Assembly: GCF_024808665.1 (NCBI RefSeq)
Contig: NZ_JANUBZ010000011.1
Location: forward strand, 153,967 to 217,966
DNA: 64,000 bases
DNA from: Mucilaginibacter empetricola
Lineage (GTDB): Bacteria > Bacteroidota > Bacteroidia > Sphingobacteriales > Sphingobacteriaceae
Direction of reading: 5' to 3'
Below are positions 26,770-34,541 of the stretch, one piece after another; the first letter of the stretch is position 1; every line of letters starts with the position of its first letter. Both the position numbers and the translations under genes were made by a program. The notes under the pieces are model-generated. The model was not told the origin of the DNA, made no database searches, and saw only the letters and a list, made by a program, of their open reading frames with translations.

Positions 26770-26937
26770 TTATACTTTTAGTTTGTAATCCATAAATTTT
26801 AACTCTTTGATTTTTACCCTTTTGGTATCGGTAATGGTGCAAGTAGCCTTTTCCTGTATTTCGGTTATAGCTTCAAGCGCCGTTTTATGCGTGGTTTGTA
26901 TGGTCGCCTTGACCAATAAATAAATCGTGTCGTACAT
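26770..26937 (-). CDS. Small ICE protein, 55 residues
   Basis: The frame starts with ATG at 26937 and gives MYDTIYLLVKATIQTTHKTA followed by a charged C terminus rich in Lys (TKRVKIKELKFMDYKLKV). It shares 53 bp with the next upstream small gene in another frame, so both cannot be assumed. Codon-like alternation of hydrophobic and polar residues, and the 4-bp spacing to the DUF932 gene, favour it being real. The function is unknown. Confidence 0.45.
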   Translation of the reverse strand: MYDTIYLLVKATIQTTHKTALEAITEIQEKATCTITDTKRVKIKELKFMDYKLKV

Positions 26938-27076
26938 TGCTTTCTGAATTATAGAGGTTCTCGAATTCCCGCAACTCTATACTAAATGCTGTGGGGTTAT
27001 CTTTCGCCAGTTGTTCGGCGTAACCATCCCAAAAAATTTGGTTGGTCAACTCGATAAAAATTTCTAAACTTGCCAT
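26885..27076 (-). CDS. Small ICE protein, 63 residues
   Basis: The protein starts MASLEIFIELTNQIFWDGYA and is acidic, with an aromatic-rich N-terminal half and a His-rich tail. Nothing like a domain is visible. It lies in the DUF932 module between a terminator-like hairpin (27105-27134) and the 55-codon ORF it overlaps by 53 bp. The start codon is clear and the composition is protein-like, but the function is unknown. Confidence 0.55.
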   Translation of the reverse strand: MASLEIFIELTNQIFWDGYAEQLAKDNPTAFSIELREFENLYNSESNVRHDLFIGQGDHTNHA

Positions 27077-27104
27077 AGCTTTTAAGATTTAATATCTTAG
27101 AATT

Positions 27105-27134
27105 ACGCCCCGTGTATAGTGCTACACGGGGCGT
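27105..27134. terminator. 12-bp perfect hairpin between ICE small genes
   Basis: Arms ACGCCCCGTGTA and TACACGGGGCGT (27105-27116 with 27123-27134) surround a 6-nt loop, 15 bp beyond the stop of the gene ending at 27149. On that strand no long T run follows, so it may be a weak terminator or a processing stem. Confidence 0.55.
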
Positions 27135-27148
27135 TTCCATTAATAAAC

Positions 27149-27751
27149 TTAGGCGGGTATCATAATACCTGCTTCAATTTCAGCCAGTTTATCTACGCAA
27201 AGGCGGTTCACCATTTGGGCGACTGTCCAGATGATGGTCGGATTTTTGGTGGTAAACTTTTGACGGTTATCGTCCTCAATAGTGAGTACGCAACCTTGGT
27301 ACACATTACCGCCTGTTTCGTCCATTTCCTCTTTCAAGTCAAATTCAAAGGCATCTAAGTTGTTAATGGTTTCCAATAACTTATCCCTTTGTATTTTCCT
27401 GCGGTGCAGTTCTTCCACCAATTTTAACGTACCCTCTAAATTCAAAACGGGCTTGGCGGGTTCGGGCTTAAAATGTTCTGCCTTTGGCTCGGCTTTAGAC
27501 TGTTCAGCCTGTGGTTTTGCCTGTTCCTGTGCTTTTGGTGCTTCCGCTTTTACTTCTTCCGTTTTCGGAGCAACAGCCTTTGGCGCCTCCTTTGCCTTTT
27601 CCGCTTCGGGTTTGGCTTCGACCTTTGCCGATTCTTTGTTAACCGCATTACCCGCTACGAACTTGGGGTTCTTGTTTTCCTCGGTTACAGGGTTTGCGTC
27701 TTTTACTTCATTGGTATTCACTTTTTTACTTTCGATTACTTCGGTTTTCAT
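27149..27751 (-). CDS. ICE protein with Lys/Glu/Ala/Pro-rich linker and C-terminal domain
   Basis: The 200-residue protein has a low-complexity front half (about residues 20-100) rich in K, E, A and P, with repeated EAPKA- and AEQ-like stretches, and a folded-looking C-terminal half from LKLVEELHRRKIQRDKLL onward (about 108-200) containing FEFDLKEEMDETGG and VAQMVNRLCVDKLAEIEAG. The C-terminal half is of a type I associate with Bacteroidetes conjugative elements carrying DUF932, but I cannot name it. The linker is a candidate for oligomerisation or surface attachment. Its start lies at the edge of the structured non-coding segment. Confidence 0.65.
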   Translation of the reverse strand: MKTEVIESKKVNTNEVKDANPVTEENKNPKFVAGNAVNKESAKVEAKPEAEKAKEAPKAVAPKTEEVKAEAPKAQEQAKPQAEQSKAEPKAEHFKPEPAKPVLNLEGTLKLVEELHRRKIQRDKLLETINNLDAFEFDLKEEMDETGGNVYQGCVLTIEDDNRQKFTTKNPTIIWTVAQMVNRLCVDKLAEIEAGIMIPA

Positions 27752-27796
27752 GATTTCTAAATTTTAAATGTTTGCATACTTGATTAATTATGCCCC

Positions 27797-28208
27797 TGAA
27801 GGGGGCGGCTGCGTGTGTCAGCCGTCCCGACTGGTCGGGACGCTGTGGGTGGTGTGGTGGGCTTCTTCCGCTTGCTGTGTTCATGGTGCTGTTGTTTTGA
27901 AAATCACCCTCGGCTGAAGCCTCCGGTGGCTTTTTGTAAGCACCCGCACCTGAAAAGTCGGGCATACCGACAAGGCTTTGCGAAAAAAAATACTACCCGA
28001 GCACGGCGACGGTGGAGATTTTTTTTCAGCAAACCCGCAGGGCCCGGCCTTGGCGGTATGTCCCGACTTATAAGAAATTTGCTACGAAAAAGCCATTGGA
28101 GAATGGTAGTAAGCGTAAAAGGAATTAAATGGAGTTATAAAGTGGCAGGCAAAAAGTCCGGGCAGTTTGGGCGATGCGAATGCGAGGCCCAAACTGTTCC
28201 GGTCTTTT
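27797..28208. other. Structured non-coding segment with several strong hairpins
   Basis: This part of the 600-bp gap (27752-28351) holds CGGCTG/CAGCCG (27806-27811 with 27819-27824), GTCCCGAC/GTCGGGAC (27824-27831 with 27834-27841), a long-range inverted repeat of about 22 bp (27955-27976 with 28047-28069, two differences) and a third stem with GCAGTTTGGGC/GCCCAAACTG (about 28152-28172 with 28187-28208). No credible ORF fills it. It could be an origin or transfer region, a structured RNA, or a regulatory leader. Confidence 0.6.
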
Positions 28209-28303
28209 CAAACGCAGTGAAGCGGCTGACGAAGGAAGCGGCTGGAACTGCTGAGTTCATAGCTACTATTATTTGTATATTAAATAGTTATATTAAATTT
28301 AAT

Positions 28304-28311
28304 TACATTTG
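28304..28311 (+). promoter_or_regulatory. Bacteroidetes -7-like box before the HEPN gene
   Basis: TACATTTG matches the Bacteroidetes promoter -7 consensus TAnnTTTG, 41 bp before the ATG. The nearest TTTG (28272-28275) is 28 bp upstream, longer than the usual spacer, so only the -7 part is supported. Confidence 0.4.
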
Positions 28312-28351
28312 ATAACCTTACATAAGCCGATAGCATAACCTGAACTCTAAT

Positions 28352-29203
28352 ATGATTAAAACCGAATACCAGGCACCGTATTTAAAGAGAATTGACGCTT
28401 TAAATGATCAATTGTGGTACTTTTTGTTTACCAGCGAGGAACTAAATAGAAAGTTATCATCTTTTTCAAATAAAGCAAAGGAAGCATACACTACCGATTT
28501 GTTCCACGATAATCAATTCTCCCAAAGACTTTACGTAAAAGCAATAGACTTACAAGCACATCAAGATCAAAATAAGCTAATAACTTTTGGTGCTTACCTT
28601 TCAACTTGCTACGAAATAACAACGAATTATATTAAAGATATCTTTGATAAGCTAAAAACAATAAATGGGCTTACTTATGTATGGTCAGATACAGAACCAG
28701 AAAAAAAATTAAAGTCGTTATACACTACAAGTGGTTTGGTTTTTACACCGGAATATTTGTTGAAAACGCTCACCTATATTCGACTTAGAAGAAATCATTT
28801 TACCCATCTAATATTAACGCCTAATTCTAAATTAACGGGATTTATATCGGCAAATGGCAATGCGCTTAACGCCCAATGGCGAACAACAGGTGTAGTTTCA
28901 AGTATCGATTTTACGTCAACTACCAATGTCGCAGAATTTCAACAAGATGAGGCAATTGAGTTGATCAAATTGATACGTATTTGTATAATAGCCATCGATC
29001 AATTTGTTGGGTCAACACTTGATAAAAATGGATTTATTACTTCTATTGTTAAAAAGGAGTACGGGCACTTAAAAACCAGGAGAAATTCACTTATTATTGA
29101 TGAGCGTAAGAAAAAAATAGTCAACATTGCGAAAGCTAAATTTGATCTGATAGTAACAGAGAGCGAAGTCGAACCATTTGTTAATACTATTGGTATGAGA
29201 TAA
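28352..29203 (+). CDS. HEPN-like protein with RxxxxH motif (candidate RNase effector)
   Basis: This 283-residue, almost all-helical protein carries R147-N-H-F-T-H152, the Rx4-6H motif of HEPN ribonucleases, inside a helix (YIRLRRNHFTHLIL). HEPN proteins act as RNA-cutting toxins in many defence and toxin-antitoxin systems. The fold is inferred from this motif and helicity only. MAE_28990-type HEPN nucleases are one possible relative. It is the first gene of a plus-strand trio with a ParB-like protein (36 bp away) and a DNA adenine methylase. The trio is AT-richer than the tra genes: I count 41 of 120 G+C in 28361-28480. Confidence 0.65.
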   Translation: MIKTEYQAPYLKRIDALNDQLWYFLFTSEELNRKLSSFSNKAKEAYTTDLFHDNQFSQRLYVKAIDLQAHQDQNKLITFGAYLSTCYEITTNYIKDIFDKLKTINGLTYVWSDTEPEKKLKSLYTTSGLVFTPEYLLKTLTYIRLRRNHFTHLILTPNSKLTGFISANGNALNAQWRTTGVVSSIDFTSTTNVAEFQQDEAIELIKLIRICIIAIDQFVGSTLDKNGFITSIVKKEYGHLKTRRNSLIIDERKKKIVNIAKAKFDLIVTESEVEPFVNTIGMR

Positions 29204-29239
29204 TCTGATAAACCATTTATAATACCTTGATCATAAATT

Positions 29240-30724
29240 ATGTCCAAAACAAGCGAAACTGATATAAGTAAGCTCAACTTAGATCTTAAAAATTACAGAA
29301 CGACACCTCAACATACAGAGGTTGACGCAATTAACGCTATGATTAACATCAAACAGGATCGATTCTACGCAGTTATGGAAAGCATTATTGATGATGGCTA
29401 TCTACCGACCGAAAACATAATTGTGTTGAATGATGGTGCCAAAATGATAGTTAGGGAAGGTAATCGCAGAATAGCAGCAATGAAGTTGATACATGGCATA
29501 TATAAAATCGATGACTTTGCACTTCCTAACTCGTTAAAAGCAAAAATTCTAAAATTAGATGCCCAATGGAAAAGTGAAAACAAAAAAGTTCCTTGTTCAA
29601 TTTATAACTTAAAGGAAGAGGCAAAAGTTGAAAAAATCGTTGCCCTTTCACATGCCAAAGGCGAAAAAGCCGCGCGGGACCCCTGGAGTAGTGTTGCGAG
29701 GGCCAGGTACGATAGAGATACAAAAAAAGCAGTCGTACCGGCTTTAGATATATTGGAAAAATATCTTATTCAAGGTAAAAACCTAACAGGAATGCAAAAA
29801 GATAGGTGGGCTGGCGAATACCCGTTGACTGTTTTAGATGAGGCAATAAGAAAAATTTACAACAGATTTGACGTTGCCAGCACAACTGAATTAGCAACAA
29901 ATTATCCTAAAATCAATTATCTGACTGAATTGGAAGATATTATCCGGGATATTGGGATAGAGCAATTAGAAACAAGGCAGATCAGAAATACAGATAATGG
30001 AAATGATTTTGCAATTGCTTACGGAATAAAACCATTAGTATCATCTCCCGCTGCTACTGATTCAGGCACAACACAGTCTGATGGATCGGGTACAGCGTCA
30101 GGCGCAAACACTGCGGGTGCTGCAACAACAAACACAAATGCTAACGGAACTGGCGGAGGCGCTCAAGGGCAACAAAATAATCAACAACAGGGTTCTGCTG
30201 GTGGGGCATCAAACAACACCAATTCAACAGCAAACTCTACCGCTACAAAGTCTTACGCCATAAATGACCCCAAACATGTATCTGCACTTTTAAAGAAATT
30301 TACCCCCAAGGGCAACGACAGGCAAAAGGTTGTTAGTTTAAGAGACGAGTTAAAGAAATTAAAAATAGTTGATAACCCAATAGCATTTTGTCTTTTGGTG
30401 CGAAGCATTTTTGAGATTTCTGCTAAAGTTTACTCCATCGAAAATAGTATAAGCCTGACAAAAGTTAATGGCAATAAAACAATTGATAAAACATTGGCTG
30501 AATTATTAAAAGAAATAACCAAAAAACTTACGTCCAATTCAACCAATACAGGTATGTCAAAGGTGTTGTACGGAGCATCAAACGAAATGAGCCAGCCTAA
30601 TAAAATCCTTTCAGTAACTTCGATGAATCAAATGGTACATAACACAACATTTTCCGTAATTCCTTCCGATATTTGTACTTCCTTTGGAAATATTTACCCG
30701 CTGTTAGAGGCAATGAATTCATAA
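29240..30724 (+). CDS. ParB-like protein with C-terminal helical domain
   Basis: The 494-residue protein has a ParB/Srx-like N-terminal domain with VREGNRRIAAM (residues 71-81; GNRR at 74-77), the phosphate-binding signature of ParB CTPases and related nucleases. A low-complexity linker rich in Asn, Gly, Ala, Ser and Thr follows (about 266-337), then a helical C-terminal domain with CLLVRSIFEISAK and MNQMVHNTTFSV. That domain has an N-x-x-V-H-N signature seen in some defence-island proteins. It may detect, open or move along DNA, but no partition site or ParA partner is visible. It ends one base before the methylase gene. Confidence 0.75.
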   Translation: MSKTSETDISKLNLDLKNYRTTPQHTEVDAINAMINIKQDRFYAVMESIIDDGYLPTENIIVLNDGAKMIVREGNRRIAAMKLIHGIYKIDDFALPNSLKAKILKLDAQWKSENKKVPCSIYNLKEEAKVEKIVALSHAKGEKAARDPWSSVARARYDRDTKKAVVPALDILEKYLIQGKNLTGMQKDRWAGEYPLTVLDEAIRKIYNRFDVASTTELATNYPKINYLTELEDIIRDIGIEQLETRQIRNTDNGNDFAIAYGIKPLVSSPAATDSGTTQSDGSGTASGANTAGAATTNTNANGTGGGAQGQQNNQQQGSAGGASNNTNSTANSTATKSYAINDPKHVSALLKKFTPKGNDRQKVVSLRDELKKLKIVDNPIAFCLLVRSIFEISAKVYSIENSISLTKVNGNKTIDKTLAELLKEITKKLTSNSTNTGMSKVLYGASNEMSQPNKILSVTSMNQMVHNTTFSVIPSDICTSFGNIYPLLEAMNS

Positions 30725-30725
30725 A

Positions 30726-31610
30726 ATGGGAAATTTTAAAACGCCTTTACGTTATCCAGGTGGAAAGCAGCGACTTACGCCATTTGTAAACGAAATTTTA
30801 GATATAAATAAAATTGACGGGCACTACGTTGAACCCTTTGCAGGCGGCGCTGGTGTAGGAATTGAGTTATTGTTGTCAAAAAAAGTCAACCACATTCATT
30901 TAAACGATTCTTTCATAGGAATTTACGCATTTTGGTATGCTATATTAAATCATACAGAGGAGTTTTGTCGGCTTATTTCAACGGCATCAATGACTGTTGA
31001 CGAATGGAAATTGCGAAAAGAAATAGTTAAACGCGCCGATACGACCGATCTATTAGAATTGGGTTTTAGTCTATTTTATTTAAATCGTTGTAATCGTTCA
31101 GGCGTTTTGTCTGCTGGAATTATTGGTGGTTTAGATCAGACGGGTAACTATAAGATGGATGCACGGTTTTCCAGAAACGACTTGATTCGACGAATAGAAA
31201 CAATTGGCATATTTAGAGATCAGGTTACTATAACCAATATGGATGCCGAACAGTATATATATAATTATATACCAAACCTCCCCTTAAATTCTTTGGTTTA
31301 CCTTGACCCGCCTTATTACAACAAGGGAAGCGATTTATACTTAAACTCTTATTTAAAGGGAGATCATTCAAGATTGGCGAATGTCATACAAAATGAAATC
31401 CAACATCGCTGGATACTTTCATACGACGGTGTATCGGAAATAATTAACCTGTATGATGAAAGACGGCATTTTTTATATGATTTACAATATACGGCTGCAA
31501 AAGTTTATAAGGGCAAAGAAGTATTTGTCTTTTGTGATGATATTATTTTACCCAACAATAGTATCCTTAAACATGTAGATTTAGGATTGAGCAACTTAGT
31601 TAATGGTTAA
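30726..31610 (+). CDS. DNA adenine methylase (D12 class)
   Basis: This 294-residue protein is a complete Dam-like N6-adenine methyltransferase. It has the start motif TPLRYPGGKQRL (5-16), the AdoMet motif YVEPFAGGAGVGIEL (34-48) and the catalytic motif DPPY (194-197, in LDPPYYNKGSDLY). The target is probably a short adenine-containing site, but cannot be named from sequence. It follows the ParB-like gene by one base, so translation is coupled. No cognate restriction enzyme sits nearby, suggesting the methylase marks DNA for the HEPN/ParB proteins or acts alone. Confidence 0.9.
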   Translation: MGNFKTPLRYPGGKQRLTPFVNEILDINKIDGHYVEPFAGGAGVGIELLLSKKVNHIHLNDSFIGIYAFWYAILNHTEEFCRLISTASMTVDEWKLRKEIVKRADTTDLLELGFSLFYLNRCNRSGVLSAGIIGGLDQTGNYKMDARFSRNDLIRRIETIGIFRDQVTITNMDAEQYIYNYIPNLPLNSLVYLDPPYYNKGSDLYLNSYLKGDHSRLANVIQNEIQHRWILSYDGVSEIINLYDERRHFLYDLQYTAAKVYKGKEVFVFCDDIILPNNSILKHVDLGLSNLVNG

Positions 31611-31647
31611 AAGATTAGATTTTAACCACGAAGTAAACATTTCAAAG

Positions 31648-31680
31648 AAGAAGCCCCGCCCGTTCGTAACGGGACTTCTT
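31648..31680. terminator. Bidirectional terminator between the Dam and histone-like genes
   Basis: A hairpin with inner stem CCCGTT/AACGGG and outer AAGAAG/CTTCTT (31648-31653 with 31675-31680) lies between convergent stops at 31610 (+) and 31699 (-). A one-base mismatch occurs in the alternative long pairing. Confidence 0.7.
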
Positions 31681-31698
31681 AAATTAACTGTGTACTGG

Positions 31699-31878
31699 CT
31701 ATTTACCAGTGTTTTTCTTTTCGGTTACTTCTTTGCGCAGGTCGGTGGCTAATACTTTGACTTTTTGTAGAGCATTTCTTAAACGGGTGCCGGCGGCCTT
31801 GTTACCCTTAGAAAAAAATGATTCGGCTTCTTTTTCGGTGTCTGCGATCAGTTGCTTTAATTGCTGGAACTTTTCCAT
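31699..31878 (-). CDS. Histone H1-like nucleoid protein
   Basis: From the ATG at 31878 the protein has 59 residues: MEKFQQLKQLIADTEKEAES followed by a basic part, KGNKAAGTRLRNALQKVKVL, and a Lys-rich tail. The length, the helical repeat and the basic C terminus match the Hc1-like histone H1 proteins found in Bacteroidetes. The frame is open back to 31917 but the ATG at 31878 matches family length. It should bind and bend DNA. It is on the minus strand, 67 bp from the next upstream gene's stop. Confidence 0.8.
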   Translation of the reverse strand: MEKFQQLKQLIADTEKEAESFFSKGNKAAGTRLRNALQKVKVLATDLRKEVTEKKNTGK

Positions 31879-31945
31879 GGTTTCAAATTTTAAGTTTATA
31901 AATGATGTTAATTTCAAAATAAGGGTGCAAAAATAGGATTTTTGT

Positions 31946-33205
31946 TTACCTGCGCATACCGTGGCTTTCGGCGAGTTCTTTGCCTTGTGCTTTTTCTTTT
32001 TCGGGCAAGGATATTACTTTAGGGGCTTCAAATTGTTCGCGTTTTTCAGGTTTGCCGTTTTCCTGGAAGAAGTTGATCTTGCCATAGCGCGGCACGGCTT
32101 CGATACGTAGCTTGACCTCTTTTCCCTCTTGTACGGTGGTTACCAGCGGTCTGTTGCCGTTTTTGAGGCTTTCTTCCAGTTTTTCGGTTTTGGCGGGGTC
32201 GGCCAGTTCTTTGATGTTATACTCGGACAGTGCTTCTTTCAGGTTAAAGCCATAGCTTGGGTCATGGAATTGGCGCAGTACAAAATTATTGTTGCGGTCT
32301 TTGCCTTTATCGGTATCGAATACTACCCATGCTTTATAGGGTTGTTGTCCTAAGTTCAGCAGGTCGTCGCGGTAAACGCTGCGGCCTTCGATCAGGTTGG
32401 CGGCTTGTTCTGACGTAAAGCCTTTGCCTTGCTCGACGTACATGGTATGGGTGACCGCCGGGCTGTAATAAATTTTCTGGAAATCTTTGGATACATAGTT
32501 GACCTTATCTTTTTCCATGGTGGCTAACGTGTTTTTGTTGCCGGGGTCTTTACCGAGAGCCAGTTCACTTTCGCCTTTCTGGCCTTTGAAGTAGTCAATA
32601 GCCTCATGTGGGTTGACAAAGGATCTAAACACCGGTTTGTCGTTCTCTCCTTTAGACAGCACCATATATTTTTGTCCTTCTTCCAACGGCGTGGTTTTGT
32701 TCAAATACACATCATACTTGTTGAGGTAATAGAAATCGGACTGGCTTGATTTTTTAAAGTGAAGGGTAAAATCGACCTGCCCTTTGTTGCCGGGCTTGTT
32801 ATCATGCAGTTGAAATTCCGGCAAGCTTTTCTGCATGTTTTGTTCCATTTGCGGCAGTAATTTGTCGTTAAAGCGAAGTTCCTTGACTTCTTCTTTTAAA
32901 TTTTCCAGATTGTTTAAATTCATTTCCTGTTTGTTTATGGTTAATGGATTGCCTTGTTTAATTTCTTCCAGTAATTGCTCAATATGCCGGTAGTAAACCG
33001 GCTGTTCTCCGGCTCCTGAATAATCGAGACCGGCGCGCCGTTCCCAATGATCCAGCGCCGCACCAAGCGTATCAAAAAAATCAAGCTGGTTCGGTTGTAA
33101 TTCCCTATCGGGGTCGATTGTAAATACGACATAGGAAAACCCGGCATCCTGCGCGTCTTCGAGCATACCGATGATCGCCTCCGCATAGTTGGTTTCCAGG
33201 TACAT
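31946..33205 (-). CDS. DUF3945-like conjugative-element protein
   Basis: The 419-residue soluble protein begins with a domain that includes VVFTIDPDRELQPNQLDFF and LDHWERRAGLDY. A middle region has QSDFYYLNKYDVYL and GKGFTSEQAANLIEGRSVYRD (about residues 260-285), a pattern I associate with DUF3945-like proteins of Bacteroidetes elements. It ends in a Lys/Glu-rich tail. The function is unknown; transfer- or replication-associated roles are guesses. Its start lies 1 bp from the TraM stop, in the place where TraN would normally be. Confidence 0.6.
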   Translation of the reverse strand: MYLETNYAEAIIGMLEDAQDAGFSYVVFTIDPDRELQPNQLDFFDTLGAALDHWERRAGLDYSGAGEQPVYYRHIEQLLEEIKQGNPLTINKQEMNLNNLENLKEEVKELRFNDKLLPQMEQNMQKSLPEFQLHDNKPGNKGQVDFTLHFKKSSQSDFYYLNKYDVYLNKTTPLEEGQKYMVLSKGENDKPVFRSFVNPHEAIDYFKGQKGESELALGKDPGNKNTLATMEKDKVNYVSKDFQKIYYSPAVTHTMYVEQGKGFTSEQAANLIEGRSVYRDDLLNLGQQPYKAWVVFDTDKGKDRNNNFVLRQFHDPSYGFNLKEALSEYNIKELADPAKTEKLEESLKNGNRPLVTTVQEGKEVKLRIEAVPRYGKINFFQENGKPEKREQFEAPKVISLPEKEKAQGKELAESHGMRR

Positions 33206-33206
33206 A

Positions 33207-34292
33207 TTACTTCTTGTTGAGCCTGAGCAATACCGGGTAACCCGCCTTGAGTTTGACCTTGACGACCTTTACTTTTTTGCTGAACAGGCCCTTCGCCGTC
33301 TCGATACCTGCGCTGGCGGCTTGTGTGCCTAATGTTTCGTCCATTGGCAGGAACTGCATACTTTGCAGGGCATTATCGCTTCCGCTGCGTACCGCGCCCT
33401 CGGTTACGGCATCGGGTGCATTAATCCCAACCATGCCGTCCATATCGTACACGGATAAATCAACGGGTACGATAGATGTGCCTAAGCGTATATTTTTAAT
33501 ATTGAGTATCAGCCGCTGGTTGTTGACCTGGCAAAGCCCGAAAAGATATTGCCCTTTGGGGATGGTTTGGCCGTTTACTTTAATGGTATCCAGTAATTTT
33601 AATTTGACCGATGCGCCGGAAACGACCTTTTGGCTGTTTGCGATAACCGCCCGTATGGCTTTATACACGCTATCCGGTTCCGGCTTAACTTCCTTTTTGA
33701 GTTGCTCATTCACCAGTTCCGGGTGCTGTATTTGCAATATCTTGGTAATCATACCGTCCAGTTGCTTCATTTCGGGATCGCTGTTATTACCTGATTTCAT
33801 GTTTTGCATCAATTTTTCCAGCCGGTCAACCTCTGCGGAGTTAACGGCTGGCGAAGTATGCACGGAATTACTAACTTGATTTACCGACTGTGATGGCTGA
33901 TTGATTTGTTGCCGTAACTGTGCCAGCTTTTTATTGATCTGTGCTTCGTTGGCTTTGGCGCTTTGGTCGCTGGCCGTTAAAGTTTTGGCGCTGTCCTTTT
34001 TTAAAACGGCAAACAGGCTGTTCCCGGCGCTCATTCTTGCCCGTGCAGAATCTTTGGCGGCTTGGTCATAAAGGCTTAATTTGTCTTGTTGCTTTTCACC
34101 TTTGAATTGCGCCGACGGCAATTCGGTATTGATACCTTTTTGCTGTGCTGCCTGTTCGCCGGCGTCGCCTTTACCGCCGCCTAATGCCGCAAAGCCCGTT
34201 GCTGCAATGGCGATGATCAATACCGGTAATATGAGTAGGAATTTCTTTTTCCTTTCCCGCTGTTCTAATGTTTCTGAATTTTGTTGGTTCAT
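33207..34292 (-). CDS. traM: Conjugative transposon protein TraM (VirB10-like)
   Basis: This 361-residue protein has a short cytoplasmic start, one membrane helix (FLLILPVLIIAIAATGFAAL, about residues 18-38), a long periplasmic coil with Gln/Asn-rich stretches (QINQPSQSVNQVSNSV), and a C-terminal beta domain (residues about 215-361). This is the layout of TraM, the VirB10-like protein that spans the envelope in CTnDOT-type secretion. The gene is 20 bp after traL and 1 bp before the DUF3945-like gene. Typical length for the family is around 350-450 residues. Confidence 0.82.
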   Translation of the reverse strand: MNQQNSETLEQRERKKKFLLILPVLIIAIAATGFAALGGGKGDAGEQAAQQKGINTELPSAQFKGEKQQDKLSLYDQAAKDSARARMSAGNSLFAVLKKDSAKTLTASDQSAKANEAQINKKLAQLRQQINQPSQSVNQVSNSVHTSPAVNSAEVDRLEKLMQNMKSGNNSDPEMKQLDGMITKILQIQHPELVNEQLKKEVKPEPDSVYKAIRAVIANSQKVVSGASVKLKLLDTIKVNGQTIPKGQYLFGLCQVNNQRLILNIKNIRLGTSIVPVDLSVYDMDGMVGINAPDAVTEGAVRSGSDNALQSMQFLPMDETLGTQAASAGIETAKGLFSKKVKVVKVKLKAGYPVLLRLNKK

Positions 34293-34311
34293 ATTTTTAG
34301 TTTTTAATGTG

Positions 34312-34539
34312 TTAAAGAATAGCCTTCAGCAATAGGCAAATGCTGGCACCGCCGAATACCAGGCAGAAAATGATTAAGGCCGTGATTTTTGAAGCCCGGT
34401 TCCAGTATTGCGTTTTCCGGTTGAGATAAGTAGCTATTTGGGTTTGCCGATGCGTAATAGCCATCCCGATCTTATCCGCAAACCTTTCCTGCCCGTCGGT
34501 CAATGTCTTGTTTTTCGGTTTTTTCCAGAATAAGCCCAT
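34312..34539 (-). CDS. traL: Small conjugative membrane protein, TraL-like
   Basis: The protein has 75 residues: a basic N terminus (LFWKKPKNKTLTDGQERFAD) and one hydrophobic helix near the end (ITALIIFCLVFGGASICLLL). It lies between traK and traM, where CTnDOT-type elements encode the short TraL. Similarity cannot be tested here, so the name rests on position, size and topology. It starts 2 bp after the TraK stop and ends 19 bp before the TraM start. Confidence 0.65.
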   Translation of the reverse strand: MGLFWKKPKNKTLTDGQERFADKIGMAITHRQTQIATYLNRKTQYWNRASKITALIIFCLVFGGASICLLLKAIL

Positions 34540-34541
34540 AG

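Noticed and set aside
27726..27965. 79-codon minus-strand ORF
   Set aside because: It overlaps the start of the 27149-27751 gene and has a Pro/Ser/His composition typical of chance frames in GC-rich repeats.
27815..28312. 165-codon plus-strand ORF across the structured segment
   Set aside because: Its sequence is biased to Arg, Cys and Trp, has no domain, and the region is full of inverted repeats, so it is better read as non-coding.
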